DNA of 64,000 nt, taken from Nocardioides baekrokdamisoli. Lineage in GTDB: Bacteria; Actinomycetota; Actinomycetes; Propionibacteriales; Nocardioidaceae. Positions within the stretch are counted from its first letter, which is position 1. Each line of letters begins with the position of its first letter. Location of the stretch: contig NZ_AP019307.1 of assembly GCF_003945325.1 (NCBI RefSeq), positions 992,001 through 1,056,000 of the forward strand, in the 5' to 3' direction. The position numbers were made by a program, and so were the translations under genes. Under the pieces are notes generated by a model. The model did no database searches and was not told the DNA's origin. It worked only from the letters and a program-made list of their open reading frames with translations. Below are positions 18,388-28,149 of the stretch, piece by piece.

Positions 18388-20103
18388 TCACACCGCAGGC
18401 TTCGCGGCCCAGTCGCGCAACTGGTCGATCCGGGCCCGGAGCTGGTCACCGGTCGCCACAGCAGCCGCGGGTCCCCCACACGCCTTGCGCAGTCGCGAGT
18501 GGATGACGCCGTGCGGCTCCGAGGTCCGGTGGTGCCACGCGGCGACAAGTGAGTTGAGTTCACGGCGCAGTACGCCGAGCTGATCGAATGTCGCCGTCTC
18601 GGTCAGAGCCTCCGAGGCTTGCGCAGCACGGTCGTCACGCATCTTGTCCTTGGCACCCTTGGCCACACGTTGCTGCAGCAACTCACGCATCTGCGCGGGG
18701 TCGAGCAGGCCCGGGATACCGAGGAAGTCCATCTCCTCATCCGATCCGACATGGACCTCACCCGCATGGCCGAACTCGCCGCCGTCGAAGAGCACCCTGT
18801 CGAACCGCGCCTGGGAGTCGAGTGCCGCCCACTCGTTGTTGAGCTCGTCGCTGGCCCCGTCGCCGGCCTGGGCCTGCGCGAGCAGAGCGTCCTCGCTGTC
18901 GAACAGGTCATCGGGGTTGGCACGCCTGGCCAGGACGTGATCGCGTGCGACTTCCAGTTCGGCGGCGAAGCCGAGCAGTGAGGGCACCGAAGGCAGGAAC
19001 ACCGAGGCGGTCTCACCACGTGCACGAGCACGTACAAAACGGCCCACGGCCTGGGCGAAGAACAGGGGCGTCGCGGTGGTCGTGGCGTACACACCGACGG
19101 CCAGACGGGGTACGTCGACGCCTTCCGACACCATCCGGACGGCGACCATCCAGCGCGCGTCGCCCGTGGAGAAGGTTGCGATCTTCTTCGAGGCCGCCTT
19201 CTCGTCGGACAGGACGATCGTCGGCAGTTCCCCGGTGATCTGCTTCAGGGTCTTCGCGTACGCGCGGGCGCTGTCCTGGTCCGAGGCGATCACCAGTCCG
19301 CCGGCGTCCGGGACGTTCTTGCGTACCTCGTCCAGACGCTTGTCCGCAGCCGAGAGCACCGCCGGGATCCACGACCCCGACGGGTCCAACGCCGTCCGGA
19401 GCGCCTGCGCGGTGAGGTCCTTCGTCAGCGGCTCCCCCAGCCGAGCGGTGATCTCGTCACCGGCGCGCGTACGCCAGGACATGTCGCCCGAGTACGCCAT
19501 GAACAGCACCGGGCGGACGACATGATCAGCGAGCGCCTCGGCGTAGCCGTACGTGTAATCGGCCACCGAGCGACCGATCCCGTCCGAGCCTGGAACGTAG
19601 GTCACGAACGGGATCGGGTTGATGTCTGAGCGGAACGGCGTGCCGGTGAGCGAGATGCGTCGGGTCGCGGGCTGGAACGCCTCGCGTACGCCCTCACCCC
19701 AACTCATCGCATCGCCGGCGTGGTGGATCTCGTCGAGGATGACCAGCGTCTTGAATCGCTCGGTCCGGATCCGCAGCGCCAGCGGGTTGACGGCGACGCC
19801 GGCGTACGTCAGCGCAACACCCACATACTCCGCCGAGGTCTTGCCTTGACCGACCGAGTACGCCGGGTCGATCGGGATCCCGGCCCGTGCTGCGGCCTCG
19901 GCCCACTGGGTCTTGAGGTGATCGGTCGGGGTCACGATGGTGACGCGTTCGATCACCCGGCGCGAGAGCAGTTCGGCGGCGATGGCCAGCGCGAAGGTGG
20001 TCTTGCCGGCACCCGGCGTTGCGACCGCCAGGAAGTCACGTGGACGCTCGTCCAGATAGCGCGACAGCGCTTCCTGCTGCCACGCCCGAAGGCGGAAGGT
20101 CAC
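18388..20103 (-). CDS. DEAD/DEAH-box (SF2) helicase
   Basis: A 571-residue SF2 helicase-like ATPase. Motif I is ATPGAGKTT near residue 30, motif II is DEIHH, motif III is SLTGTPFR, and the C-terminal domain has SEGVDVPRL (motif V) and QAVGRFVRAR (motif VI). The layout resembles the nuclease-associated or UvrB-like type III restriction ATPases, but no nuclease domain is present. A GTG overlapping the stop of DUF3039 (GTGA) is taken as the start. This coupling to DUF3039 suggests joint function. The nucleic-acid substrate is unknown. Confidence 0.88.
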   Translation of the reverse strand: MTFRLRAWQQEALSRYLDERPRDFLAVATPGAGKTTFALAIAAELLSRRVIERVTIVTPTDHLKTQWAEAAARAGIPIDPAYSVGQGKTSAEYVGVALTYAGVAVNPLALRIRTERFKTLVILDEIHHAGDAMSWGEGVREAFQPATRRISLTGTPFRSDINPIPFVTYVPGSDGIGRSVADYTYGYAEALADHVVRPVLFMAYSGDMSWRTRAGDEITARLGEPLTKDLTAQALRTALDPSGSWIPAVLSAADKRLDEVRKNVPDAGGLVIASDQDSARAYAKTLKQITGELPTIVLSDEKAASKKIATFSTGDARWMVAVRMVSEGVDVPRLAVGVYATTTATPLFFAQAVGRFVRARARGETASVFLPSVPSLLGFAAELEVARDHVLARRANPDDLFDSEDALLAQAQAGDGASDELNNEWAALDSQARFDRVLFDGGEFGHAGEVHVGSDEEMDFLGIPGLLDPAQMRELLQQRVAKGAKDKMRDDRAAQASEALTETATFDQLGVLRRELNSLVAAWHHRTSEPHGVIHSRLRKACGGPAAAVATGDQLRARIDQLRDWAAKPAV

Positions 20104-20381
20104 TCCTTGTCGCCGCTGGAGTCGTCGGGGAGGCCTTCCCAGATCTCCTTGCACTCGGGGCAGACCGGGAACTTGGCCCCGTCACGACTCGGAACCCAGA
20201 CCTTGCCGCACAGACCGACGACGGGATAACCCATCACCATCGCCTCGGTCAGGGTGTCCTTGTCGACGTAGTGCGAGAAGCGATCGTGATCGCCCTCCTC
20301 GAGCGGGACCTCACGAGTCCGATCGTCCGTGCGCTCCTTGACGGCCGTGTCGCTCTTCGAGCCGAATCCGAGGAAACCCAT
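20100..20381 (-). CDS. DUF3039 family protein
   Basis: A 93-residue actinobacterial protein. The C-terminal half has CGKVWVPSRDGAKFPVCPECKEIWEGL, a probable zinc ribbon with CG...CPEC. The ATG gives MGFLGFGSKSD. It is coupled by overlap to the helicase downstream. A zinc ribbon beside an SF2 ATPase suggests nucleic-acid contact, but that is inference. Confidence 0.85.
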   Translation of the reverse strand: MGFLGFGSKSDTAVKERTDDRTREVPLEEGDHDRFSHYVDKDTLTEAMVMGYPVVGLCGKVWVPSRDGAKFPVCPECKEIWEGLPDDSSGDKE

Positions 20382-20408
20382 GGCCCTCACTTTAGTCACC
20401 GGAACCGA

Positions 20409-20446
20409 CAACCCCGGCCTGCGACATGAGCCGCGGACCGGGGTTG
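20409..20446 (-). terminator. Terminator hairpin after the 20464-20991 gene
   Basis: CAACCCCGG pairs with CCGGGGTTG across a 20-base loop region, just past the stop at 20464 and before the DUF3039 start. It separates two same-strand transcription units. Confidence 0.6.
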
Positions 20447-20463
20447 ACAGGAGTTTTCGAGCG

Positions 20464-20991
20464 TCAGGCGACGAGAGCCCGGACGCGGTCGAGGATCGAG
20501 GTGCGCTCCTGCACCTCGGCGACGTGCAGAGCCGAGATGTAGGTCTCGCGAGCACGCTTCTCGAGGCGGCCGCCGACCGCGATGGAGAGTTCGTGGCCGT
20601 AGCCGCCGAGTCCCGCCATCAGTGCGATCAGGTGATGCTCCTTCAGTCGACCCGTGGCGAGCGCCTGGCGCATCACGTCGTTGGTCGGGTTCGCGTTGTA
20701 GTGGTCGAGCACGGCGCGTACGCCGGGGAGCTCGTCATAGGTGAGGTGCCACGCGTGGATCACGGCGGCTTCGAGGTTGGCGTCGCCGGCGTCGAACAGT
20801 TCACGCTCGATCATCCCGGCCAGTCGGGTGTACCAACGCAGCTGGAGCGCCGCGAGGATGTCCATCTCGTCATCGAAGACGGCGCTCACGCCATCCAGGT
20901 CCATCGGAAGCAGACCGTCGCCACGTTCGGCAGTGACGGCCTCGATCTCGCGGAGCACGTGTCCGCGGTTGTGGTGAGTCGTCCAGGTCAT
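20464..20991 (-). CDS. Uncharacterised actinobacterial protein
   Basis: A 175-residue soluble protein I do not recognise as a named family. It looks mostly helical with several conserved-style acidic and His-containing segments (MTWTTHHNRGHVLREIEA, ELFDAGDANLEAAVIHAWH, GGYGHELSIAVGGRLEKRARE). There is no signal peptide, membrane segment or obvious catalytic motif. The ATG at 20991 is chosen because a GGGGG ribosome site precedes it at suitable spacing; a TTG two codons earlier is less likely. A terminator hairpin follows it. Confidence 0.75.
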   Translation of the reverse strand: MTWTTHHNRGHVLREIEAVTAERGDGLLPMDLDGVSAVFDDEMDILAALQLRWYTRLAGMIERELFDAGDANLEAAVIHAWHLTYDELPGVRAVLDHYNANPTNDVMRQALATGRLKEHHLIALMAGLGGYGHELSIAVGGRLEKRARETYISALHVAEVQERTSILDRVRALVA

Positions 20992-21024
20992 GGCCAAATC
21001 CCCCTTGTGTCAGGTACTTCCATA

Positions 21025-21066
21025 CCGGGAGTACGTACCGACAGTACGTCCCGGTTTTCGGGTATG
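21025..21066. promoter_or_regulatory. Nested palindrome in the divergent region, possible TetR operator
   Basis: Imperfect inverted repeats GGGAGTAC/GTACGTCCC and an outer CATACC/GGTATG pair are nested in the 191-base gap between the uncharacterised gene and the TetR gene at 21183. The position fits an autoregulatory operator, but the symmetry is broken by a bulge. Confidence 0.35.
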
Positions 21067-21169
21067 CCAGCCGTGGCGAGGGTGGGTTGGATCACCCCGT
21101 GCGTGACCCACGACACGCTCCCCTCGAAGCAATCAAAGACACGCCGTCACGCACGTGGCGTACGTCACT

Positions 21170-21175
21170 TAGAGT
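21170..21175 (+). promoter_or_regulatory. tetR -10 element, leaderless start
   Basis: TAGAGT followed by 7 bases and the GTG start at 21183. It matches the TANNNT pattern. Confidence 0.5.
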
Positions 21176-21182
21176 TGGTCGG

Positions 21183-21869
21183 GTGCCCAAGCCGACAGTG
21201 AGCAAACTCGTGCCCAAGGTCCCGCTGCCATCGGTTCCGGGGACGTCGCGCAGGATCTCGGCCTCCACCAAACGGACGCTGATCGATCTGGCCAAGGTGC
21301 TCTTCACCGAGAACGGGTACGCGAGCACCTCCCTCGACGCCATCGTCGCGCGCGCCGAAGTCACCAAGGGCGCGCTGTATCACCACTTCAGCGGCAAGCA
21401 GGCCCTCTTCGAGGCGGTCTTCGAGGACCTCGAGCAGGAAGCCGTGCGCATCGTCGAACAGGCGATGAAGGACGTACGCGACCCCTGGGACCGGGCGATC
21501 GAGGGTCTGCGGAGCTTCCTCGGCGCAGTGCAGGACCCGTCGTACCGCCGACTGGTCATCCAGGAGGGCCCGGCGGTGCTCGGGTACGAGCGCTACCGCG
21601 AGCACGAAGAGCGTTCCGCGCTCGTGATGGTGCAGGACATCATCGAATCGACCATCGGTGCCCTCGGACAGGACCTCACCGACGACTTCAAGGCGACCTG
21701 GTCGCGGATCTTCATGGGTGCACTGTCGGCAGCCGGCGAGGACGTGTCCCTGTCCGCCGATCCCGAGGCAGCCGCCAGCCGCGTCGAGGTGCTGATCGGG
21801 CTGATCTTCAGCGGCCTGCAGAACCTCGCGCCCCGACCCCAGGTCGAGGACACCGCAAAACAGGCCTGA
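21183..21869 (+). CDS. TetR-family transcriptional regulator
   Basis: A 228-residue regulator with a standard TetR HTH at about residues 30-75: RTLIDLAKVLFTENGYAST, then ALYHHFSGKQALFEAVF. The C-terminal helical domain (PAVLGYERYREHEERSALV) is of a common actinobacterial type. The preferred start is the GTG at 21183, 7 bases after a TAGAGT -10; an earlier in-frame ATG at 21087 would add an unconserved leader. A basic, Pro-rich N-terminal extension (PKPTVSKLVPKV) precedes the HTH. The target is unknown. Confidence 0.92.
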   Translation: MPKPTVSKLVPKVPLPSVPGTSRRISASTKRTLIDLAKVLFTENGYASTSLDAIVARAEVTKGALYHHFSGKQALFEAVFEDLEQEAVRIVEQAMKDVRDPWDRAIEGLRSFLGAVQDPSYRRLVIQEGPAVLGYERYREHEERSALVMVQDIIESTIGALGQDLTDDFKATWSRIFMGALSAAGEDVSLSADPEAAASRVEVLIGLIFSGLQNLAPRPQVEDTAKQA

Positions 21870-21875
21870 GCAGCC

Positions 21876-22880
21876 TCAGCTGAACGTGACGGTGCCCTCC
21901 GCGACCTGCGGGTCGTTGCCGTTCGGGATCATCTCCAGGAACGTGTGACCCGGGTTGATGTAGATCGGGTGCCCGGCGGAGTCGGTGAAGGTCGGCGTGC
22001 CGTTGACCCCGTTCTTGTGCCACGTTCCCTTCACGACCTTGCCGCCCGAGAAGATGATCGCCTTGCCACTGCCGTCGAAGTGCGACTCAGGCACGTACGC
22101 GCCCTGGTAGCCGCCATACCCGGAGTCCGACGTCCTGACCTTGATCACGATGATCGTGGTCGGCTGGAATGCGTCGCCGGCGTTCATGTAGCCGTTGGTC
22201 ATCGTGTACTTGCCGCCCGCGTACGACCACTTGGTCGTGCTCGCGCCGGAGAACTTCACGGTGATCGAGGTCGCGGTGCCGCTGCCCTTGAACTTGCCGC
22301 AGGGCAGGAAGGAGGCCGGCGTGGCCGACGGCTGGTTCGCCTCGACGCCGAGTTGCTTCAGATCGGCGTACACACTGTCGACCCCCGGGTGGGTGCCGTC
22401 GAGAATCCGCCTGACATGCGGGTTGCTCATGGTGATGAGAGGGATGCCCGCTGCCGCGACGGCCTTGATTGTGACATCCGCACCGCCGGAGGTGACGACA
22501 TGCGCCCCCAGCGGCTTGGCCAGTCCGATGTCGGTCAGTCGGGTCGACCGGATCGGACCCACCTTCGACGGCAGGTTGGAGTAGAAGAAGGCGCCGAGGC
22601 GGGTCAGACCGCCCTCCACCAACTCCTCGTAGACGAAGTCCGCGGAAGCCAGGCCGTACTGCGGCCGGGCGTTCGAGTCGTTGGGGATCTTCGCGATGTA
22701 GACGGGGTGCGTGGTCGCAGCGCTGCCGCCGTTGAGCGGCTCACAGGTGAGCGGCCAGAACGCGGGCGCAGCCGGGGCCGAGGAGGTGCCGGCGGAACTG
22801 GGCGCGCTGATCGACTTCCCGCCGCCGCAGGCGGTCAGGGCGAGGCTGGACAGGGCAAGGGCAGTGACAACTCGGCGCAC
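21876..22880 (-). CDS. DUF3048 lipoprotein (YerB-like)
   Basis: A 334-residue secreted lipoprotein. The signal peptide ends in the lipobox LTAC, followed by GGG and a Ser/Ala linker, then two DUF3048 domains (VYIAKIPNDSNARPQYGL, FFYSNLPSKVGPIRSTR). YerB-type proteins are extracytoplasmic; their role is not established. The GTG at 22880 gives a compact signal peptide; a TTG four codons earlier is the alternative. It converges on the TetR gene with a 6-base gap. Confidence 0.9.
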   Translation of the reverse strand: MRRVVTALALSSLALTACGGGKSISAPSSAGTSSAPAAPAFWPLTCEPLNGGSAATTHPVYIAKIPNDSNARPQYGLASADFVYEELVEGGLTRLGAFFYSNLPSKVGPIRSTRLTDIGLAKPLGAHVVTSGGADVTIKAVAAAGIPLITMSNPHVRRILDGTHPGVDSVYADLKQLGVEANQPSATPASFLPCGKFKGSGTATSITVKFSGASTTKWSYAGGKYTMTNGYMNAGDAFQPTTIIVIKVRTSDSGYGGYQGAYVPESHFDGSGKAIIFSGGKVVKGTWHKNGVNGTPTFTDSAGHPIYINPGHTFLEMIPNGNDPQVAEGTVTFS

Positions 22881-23023
22881 TCGTTCAGTCAACCTCGCGT
22901 ACGCACTCGTGCGAAGCAGGCTCGCCCAGACTCACCGAAGTCTCAGAAACTCATTAGAGGAATGTGGGGCCGACCCGGTAGCGTTGACCTGCTGGCCCGA
23001 GGGCCGGCGTTGAAAACTCAAGA

Positions 23024-23390
23024 GGGGCTGATCGGTTTCGACTTGGGACGTTAGTTCCAGGGGAAGCGGGTCGAGGAGCCAGCGCCATCTCGTTAACGCC
23101 GCTGGAAAAAATATAACTGCCAACGCTAAGCGCAGTTCCTTCGCTCTCGCCGCCTGAGCGGTGATCGAAGCGTCTGACCGGGTATCCGTCTTCGGCCCGG
23201 ACCCAGGCGTCGCCTAGAAGACTCACCATGCGCATCTCGTCAGTGGGGCGCTAGGGACATATAGCTGACTGAGCCTGTTGGGGATGTGTCTGTGCAAGCC
23301 TCAAGGCCGAGAAAAGCGACAGCATCGACTACACCCGTAGAAGACTTGGTTCGACGCTCGAGGACCGGGGTTCGATTCCCCGCAGCTCCA
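23024..23390 (+). ncRNA. ssrA: tmRNA (ssrA)
   Basis: The transcript starts GGGGCTGATCGGTTTCGAC and ends with the T-arm and acceptor ...GGTTCGATTCCCCGCAGCTCCA; the 7-bp acceptor stem pairs 23024-23030 with 23383-23389. The tag reading frame at 23119-23157 encodes ANAKRSSFALAA then TGA, with the resume codon GCC after an ATAACT stretch. The ALAA end is the protease degron. The 3' bases after discriminator A23390 are CCG, so the CCA is not encoded and must be added. Its partner smpB is 10 kb away at 33.4 kb. Confidence 0.98.
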
Positions 23391-23405
23391 CCGACGAGGA
23401 GAAGG

Positions 23406-23429
23406 CCGCCAAGCCGAGGGCTTGAGCGG
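23406..23429 (+). terminator. Probable ssrA terminator
   Basis: CCGCCAAGCC pairs with GGCTTGAGCGG (one bulged A) around a 3-base loop, 15 bases past the end of tmRNA. No T-tract. Confidence 0.5.
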
Positions 23430-23842
23430 TCTCGACGAGGAGGGGGTGCGCTGACGCGCGCAGCGCGGCAGCCGCTCCACTCTGTGACTGGCGGCGTGTG
23501 CCTTCCTGACGGACGGCCACGCCGCTTCGTCATGTCATGCGGCATCAGAGATGCCGCGAGGTGCCGCTACGCGCCGGCCCCACTGCTGGCCGGACTGCCA
23601 GACCCGCGCCCGTCCAGCCCTTCTCCTGCTTGGTCTGTGCTGGCGACGTATCTGGTACGCCGCCAGCACACATCAAGCCAACCCGGGGCAGGGCACGAGC
23701 GGCCCAGCAGTCGCATGAACCGCAGAGCCAACCACGGGCGCCGGGTTCGCCGTCCGGATTGTCACACCCTCCAGCGGAGCGGACGTTCTGGGGTGAATGT
23801 GCCCTCAACCCGACAGGATTGTGCAGACGACGGAAGTAGTTG
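23430..23842. other. Non-coding stretch with several hairpins
   Basis: About 410 bases between ssrA and the glycosyltransferase show no reading frame that resembles a protein. Three further perfect hairpins are visible: GCGGCAT/ATGCCGC at 23539-23557, CCGGCC/GGCCGG at 23574-23593, and a 10-bp stem TGTGCTGGCG/CGCCAGCACA at 23636-23670. An unannotated structured RNA or remnants of an inserted element are both possible. Confidence 0.4.
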
Positions 23843-25000
23843 CTAGGCGCCAGCCCCACTGAGATGGACCGCAGTCGACAGGGCCGTTGCCACTGCCGAC
23901 TGCGGCGTACGGAGCGTGCCGGACACAAGTTCATCGAGTTCGACGACAGCCAACGACGGCGTACTCGCCGGGATGCGGTCGAGCACGGCAAGAAGGTCGG
24001 TCGCTGATTGGGCAACAGTGAACCGGCGTGCTGCTCCGGCCCGATCTGCTCTCGATTGCGGCCCGCGGGCCAGCGCCCGATTGATCCCGACTGCCAAGGC
24101 AGCCGCGTCGTCAGGCACGACGAAGGTGATCGCACCGCAGTCCGTCTCCGGCAGACCACCGTCGTCCGAGGCGACGACCTGGCAGCCCGCATGTTGGGCC
24201 TCGATCGACACGATCCCAAAGGTTTCGTGCCAGTACTGGCCATTCGACGGCATCACCACGACGTCGTGCTGTGCCATCAGAGCCGCCATCGCCTCCGGGG
24301 TCTTGCGTGCCTCCACCAGGCGGATGTCCGGGTGGGCCGCCAGCAGCCGTCGGATCACCGCGCCATGCGGCTTGTCCGATCCGGCCGTCGTCGCCGTGAT
24401 GCTCATCGCGACGCCCGGACTCGCCATGTCGAGGTGGAGCATGGACAGCAGAGTGAAGACGCCCTTCTCCGGGCTCAACCGACCTGCGAACAGGACGCGT
24501 ACGACATCGGCACCGGCCTCGGACCGCTCGACCTCACCGAAGCACGGCTCCGCGAACGGGTACACGACCCGCACCTCGGTCTCGTCGACGCTCAGGAAGC
24601 TGGCCCACATGTGCGCAGCGAACTGGCTCGTGGCGATGAGCGTGCGATCACGCATTCGCGCGGCCACGCGTACCCGGTCCGCGACGTGGATCGGTGGCGG
24701 GACGTGCAGCATCTGGAACGCTCGCCGGCGAGTCGCCACGGAGGGGAACTCCGTCACGAACACGACGATCCCGTCCAGGCGACCGACCTCGGCCACCGTG
24801 TCGAGAGCCCGGAAAGGGACCCCGGGAAATTCGTCGCGACCATCTGGGCCGACGACGCCGACAGTCACGATCTCAGCGCGGACACCTCGCCGGTTGAGCT
24901 CGCGGACATGCCCGATCGTGTAGTTCTCGGATCCGCCGGTGCCCGCGGGCAGGGGAATGCCGAACTCCCAGATGAAGTGGATCGTCGGGCGCGAGGGCAT
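23843..25000 (-). CDS. Family 4 glycosyltransferase
   Basis: A 385-residue GT-B enzyme. The N-terminal acceptor domain begins PTIHFIWEFGIPLPAGTGGSE, with the glycine-rich loop of GT4 enzymes. The C-terminal donor domain has VLFAGRLSPEKGVFTLL and the EX7E motif ETFGIVSIE, which binds a nucleotide-sugar. Length is usual for GT4. The ATG at 25000 has a purine-rich GGCGAG just before it; upstream in-frame residues look non-coding. It is downstream of the GH13 glucosidase with a 109-base gap. Donor and acceptor cannot be told. Confidence 0.88.
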   Translation of the reverse strand: MPSRPTIHFIWEFGIPLPAGTGGSENYTIGHVRELNRRGVRAEIVTVGVVGPDGRDEFPGVPFRALDTVAEVGRLDGIVVFVTEFPSVATRRRAFQMLHVPPPIHVADRVRVAARMRDRTLIATSQFAAHMWASFLSVDETEVRVVYPFAEPCFGEVERSEAGADVVRVLFAGRLSPEKGVFTLLSMLHLDMASPGVAMSITATTAGSDKPHGAVIRRLLAAHPDIRLVEARKTPEAMAALMAQHDVVVMPSNGQYWHETFGIVSIEAQHAGCQVVASDDGGLPETDCGAITFVVPDDAAALAVGINRALARGPQSRADRAGAARRFTVAQSATDLLAVLDRIPASTPSLAVVELDELVSGTLRTPQSAVATALSTAVHLSGAGA

Positions 25001-25109
25001 CTCGCCACCGCCTCTTGTCGCTGCCGACACCTGAGCCGAAGCCAGTCGCGAAGTCCACGGCCGGCGGCTCAATGTCCCGCAGTCCGTTTCCAGAGTACGC
25101 CGCGGATCC

Positions 25110-26804
25110 TCAGCACTCGTACACACGCGCCTCCCATGGGCGAAGGGCCTCTGATTCAGGGTCCGATTCGTGGTAGTTCGTCAGCAGCAACACTCGGCCG
25201 CCGGCGCTGGCGAGATCGAAACTGATCGGCGAGTTCGACAGGTTGGCATACACCTCCACGGTCTCGTCTCCCCACGTACGGGCGAATGCGTAGATCTGGT
25301 CGCGACCGGTCTCGATCACCCTGAATCCACCCATCACGAGGACCGACCGACTGTGGCGTAACGCGATCAGAGCTTTGTAGTGCTGGTAGATCGACCCCGG
25401 GTCGTCCCTCTGCGCTGCGACGTTGAGCCACGAATGATTCGGGTTGGCTGCGATCCACGGAGTGCCGTCGCTGAATCCGGCACCGGCCGCACCAGTCCAC
25501 TGCATCGGCGTACGCGCATTGTCGCGACTCTGCCGTCGCAGGGCAGCCATCGCAGCAGCCGGGTCTGCCCCGCTGCCGTCCACAGCGGCGGCGTAGTAGG
25601 CCAGGGACTCGACATCCCGCAGATCCGCGATGGAGTCGAACGGCATGTTGGTCATGCCGATCTCTTCGCCCTGATAGACGTACGGCGTCCCGCGATGAAG
25701 ATGCAGCACCGTGGCCAGGGCGGTCGCCGACTCACGCCAGAACGTCGTGTCGTTGCCGTAGCGGGACACGACCCGCGGCTGGTCATGGTTGTTCCAGTAC
25801 AGACTGTTCCAACCACCATCGCTCAAGGCGAGTTGCCAGCGTACGAGGGTGTCACGCAGGTCGTTGACCGAGGCGGTGCGCGGAGTCCACTTGTCACCCT
25901 GCTGGTCCAGCGAGACGTGATCGAACTGGAACACCATGGCCAGAAGCGCATTCTCGGTATCGGTGAACTCGCGCGCCTGCTCGGGACTCACGTGGGGCAT
26001 CTCCCCCACCCTGAGGTATCGACCCGGCCGAGGGTCGAAAACCCGCTCGTTCATCTCCCGCAGGTATCCCTTCAGCTCTGGCCGATTCGCGAAGTGCGGC
26101 ATCCCGTCGCCGTACCCGCCTGCTGGTGCGGGCACGTCCGGCAGATCACGGTCCTTCGCGATGAAGTTGATGACATCCATCCGGAATCCGTCGATCCCGC
26201 GGTCCAGCCACCAATTCATCATCGAGAACACTGCGTCACGGACCTCAGCGTTCTCCCAGTTGAGATCGGGTTGGCTCGGCGAGAAGAGATGCAGGTAGTA
26301 CTGCGCGCGTTCGGGCACCCACGTCCACGCCGGCCCGGAGAATGCCGCACCCCAGTTGTTGGGCTCGGCACCTGGTTGACCGCCGACGGTTCCCGGGCGG
26401 GGATCACGCCAGAAATACCAGTCGGCGTACGGATTCACCGTCGACCGGCGTGATTCAACGAACCAGGGGTGCCTGTGTGAGGAGTGGTTGACCACCAGGT
26501 CCAGGATCAGCCTCATTCCACGGGCGTGGATAGCCGCGAGCAACGCATCCAGGTCCTCGAGCGAGCCGAAGACCGGGTCGATGTCCTGATAGTCGGTGAT
26601 GTCGTACCCATTGTCGGCCTGCGAAGACGGGTAGACCGGGCCGAGCCAGATCACGCCGATCCCCAGATCGACGAGGTGGTCCAGGTGTGCGATCACGCCT
26701 CGAAGATCGCCGACGCCGTCCCCGTCCGAGTCCGCGAAGCTGCGCGGGTAGATCTGATAGACGACGGCTGAGCGCCACCATTCGGCTCCATCCGTGGGCG
26801 TCAC
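25110..26804 (-). CDS. GH13 alpha-glucosidase / oligo-1,6-glucosidase type
   Basis: A 564-residue cytosolic alpha-amylase-superfamily enzyme. The four conserved regions are visible: DLVVNHSS (I), GFRMDVINF with the nucleophile Asp (II), VGEMPHV with the acid-base Glu (III), and YWNNHDQPR with the transition-state Asp (IV). The [18 protein letters not shown] start is typical of oligo-1,6-glucosidases and alpha-glucosidases, and also of some trehalose-hydrolysing or sucrose-using relatives. GTG start overlaps the stop of the SPFH gene (GTGA). No ABC sugar transporter is adjacent. Confidence 0.92.
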   Translation of the reverse strand: MTPTDGAEWWRSAVVYQIYPRSFADSDGDGVGDLRGVIAHLDHLVDLGIGVIWLGPVYPSSQADNGYDITDYQDIDPVFGSLEDLDALLAAIHARGMRLILDLVVNHSSHRHPWFVESRRSTVNPYADWYFWRDPRPGTVGGQPGAEPNNWGAAFSGPAWTWVPERAQYYLHLFSPSQPDLNWENAEVRDAVFSMMNWWLDRGIDGFRMDVINFIAKDRDLPDVPAPAGGYGDGMPHFANRPELKGYLREMNERVFDPRPGRYLRVGEMPHVSPEQAREFTDTENALLAMVFQFDHVSLDQQGDKWTPRTASVNDLRDTLVRWQLALSDGGWNSLYWNNHDQPRVVSRYGNDTTFWRESATALATVLHLHRGTPYVYQGEEIGMTNMPFDSIADLRDVESLAYYAAAVDGSGADPAAAMAALRRQSRDNARTPMQWTGAAGAGFSDGTPWIAANPNHSWLNVAAQRDDPGSIYQHYKALIALRHSRSVLVMGGFRVIETGRDQIYAFARTWGDETVEVYANLSNSPISFDLASAGGRVLLLTNYHESDPESEALRPWEARVYEC

Positions 26805-27580
26805 TCAGCGGCCGCTGACTCGCGGGCAAGGAACGCCCCGAGTTCGGCCACGGTGCTCATCAGTGGAGCTGGAAAGACGATGGTGGTGTTCTTGTCGACA
26901 CCGAGCTCGATGAGCGTCTGGAGGTTTCGCAACTGCAGCGCCAGCGGGTGCTGCATCATCACGTCCGAGGCGTCACCCAGCGCGGCAGCAGCCAACGACT
27001 CACCCTCGGCGTTGATGATCTTCGCGCGCTTCTCCCGCTCGGCTTCGGCCTGACGCGCCATTGCGCGCTTCATGCTGTCGGGCAGTTGGATGTCCTTGAG
27101 CTCGACCAGCGTGACTTCCACTCCCCACCCGCTCGTGACGCCGTCGAGGAATTCGCGGATGGACACGTTGATCCGATCGGTCTCGGAGAGCGTCTCGTCC
27201 AGCGTGTGTTGGCCCACGACCTTGCGCAGCGTGGTCTGGGCGATCTGGTTGATCGCCGTGTGGACGTCCTCGATCGCGACGACGGCCTTGACTGCATCCG
27301 TGACCCGGAAGTAGGCCACCGCGGAGACATCCACGCTGACGTTGTCACGCGTGATGATGCCCTGTGACTGGATCGGCATCGTCACGATGCGGAAGCTGAC
27401 CCGGTGCAACACATCCACCACGGGGATGATGAAGCGCAGGCCGGGCTCTCGTACTCCGATGACCCGGCCCAGACGGAAGAGCACGCCCTGCTCGTACTGC
27501 TTGACGACCCTCACGGACAGGACGAGACCGAGCAGCGCGACGACAGCCAGCGCGGCCACCACACCGATGACAGCAGACAT
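26801..27580 (-). CDS. SPFH/stomatin-family membrane protein (slipin)
   Basis: A 259-residue protein with one N-terminal membrane anchor ([22 protein letters not shown]) followed by the SPFH/Band 7 domain: [37 protein letters not shown], and a helical region with [14 protein letters not shown]. Slipins form membrane oligomers that organise microdomains and often pair with an NfeD protein; none is seen here. The start codon shares a base with the stop of DUF5994 (TGATG) and the gene overlaps the GH13 gene, so all three are co-translated. Confidence 0.92.
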   Translation of the reverse strand: MSAVIGVVAALAVVALLGLVLSVRVVKQYEQGVLFRLGRVIGVREPGLRFIIPVVDVLHRVSFRIVTMPIQSQGIITRDNVSVDVSAVAYFRVTDAVKAVVAIEDVHTAINQIAQTTLRKVVGQHTLDETLSETDRINVSIREFLDGVTSGWGVEVTLVELKDIQLPDSMKRAMARQAEAEREKRAKIINAEGESLAAAALGDASDVMMQHPLALQLRNLQTLIELGVDKNTTIVFPAPLMSTVAELGAFLARESAAAE

Positions 27581-28002
27581 CAGACGGCCTGCGCCCGTTC
27601 GTGGTGGTGCCCGCCCTCGCTGTCCCACTCGGAATGGTCATCACCCTCCACGCCGGTGAGAGCGGAGCGCGCATCCTCGGCGGAGGCGTCGGGCTGAATG
27701 ATCCGGACCGTACGATGCTCGCCGTTCGCAAGGGTCAGAGTGACCAGATGGGTGTCGTCTCGTGGGAAACAACCCGTCTTCATGATCCGATCACCGACAT
27801 CGACCTGGCGAGGACGATCGTCCCAGTCGGGCGGCGAGTACAGGATCCTGGAGATATGGCCGGCGGCGACGGGCCACAGCGAGACAAGGGCGGGAAGCTG
27901 ATCGCTCAGCGAGCGATTCCCGGGCCACCAGACCGCGTCGGGAAGTACGCGATCTGGCTTCGCGCGGTAGGAAAAACGAGTTGATTGCGGATTCGTGGCC
28001 AT
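27580..28002 (-). CDS. DUF5994 family protein
   Basis: A 140-residue actinobacterial protein. The family-like core is [42 protein letters not shown] and [16 protein letters not shown]. No function is established. The C-terminus is rich in Asp, Glu and His. ATG at 28002 with a GAGGTGG ribosome site just upstream; longer upstream reading is not conserved-looking. It is coupled to the SPFH gene. Confidence 0.78.
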   Translation of the reverse strand: MATNPQSTRFSYRAKPDRVLPDAVWWPGNRSLSDQLPALVSLWPVAAGHISRILYSPPDWDDRPRQVDVGDRIMKTGCFPRDDTHLVTLTLANGEHRTVRIIQPDASAEDARSALTGVEGDDHSEWDSEGGHHHERAQAV

Positions 28003-28149
28003 GGCCACCTCACAGAGATATGCCGTGTCATCAGAATCCTTGAACCAGTGGTCGGTTGATGGCCGATGCGCCCGGTGACCTAAGAATCGCGGCTTTCCTC
28101 CACAGTACCCCGGCCCTGCGGAATGCACCCGCCCGACGGCCCTGGGCGG

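Noticed and set aside
23391..23842. Prophage or integrase remnant next to ssrA
   Set aside because: No integrase, excisionase or phage-like reading frame can be recognised, and no repeat of the ssrA 3' end was found near smpB.
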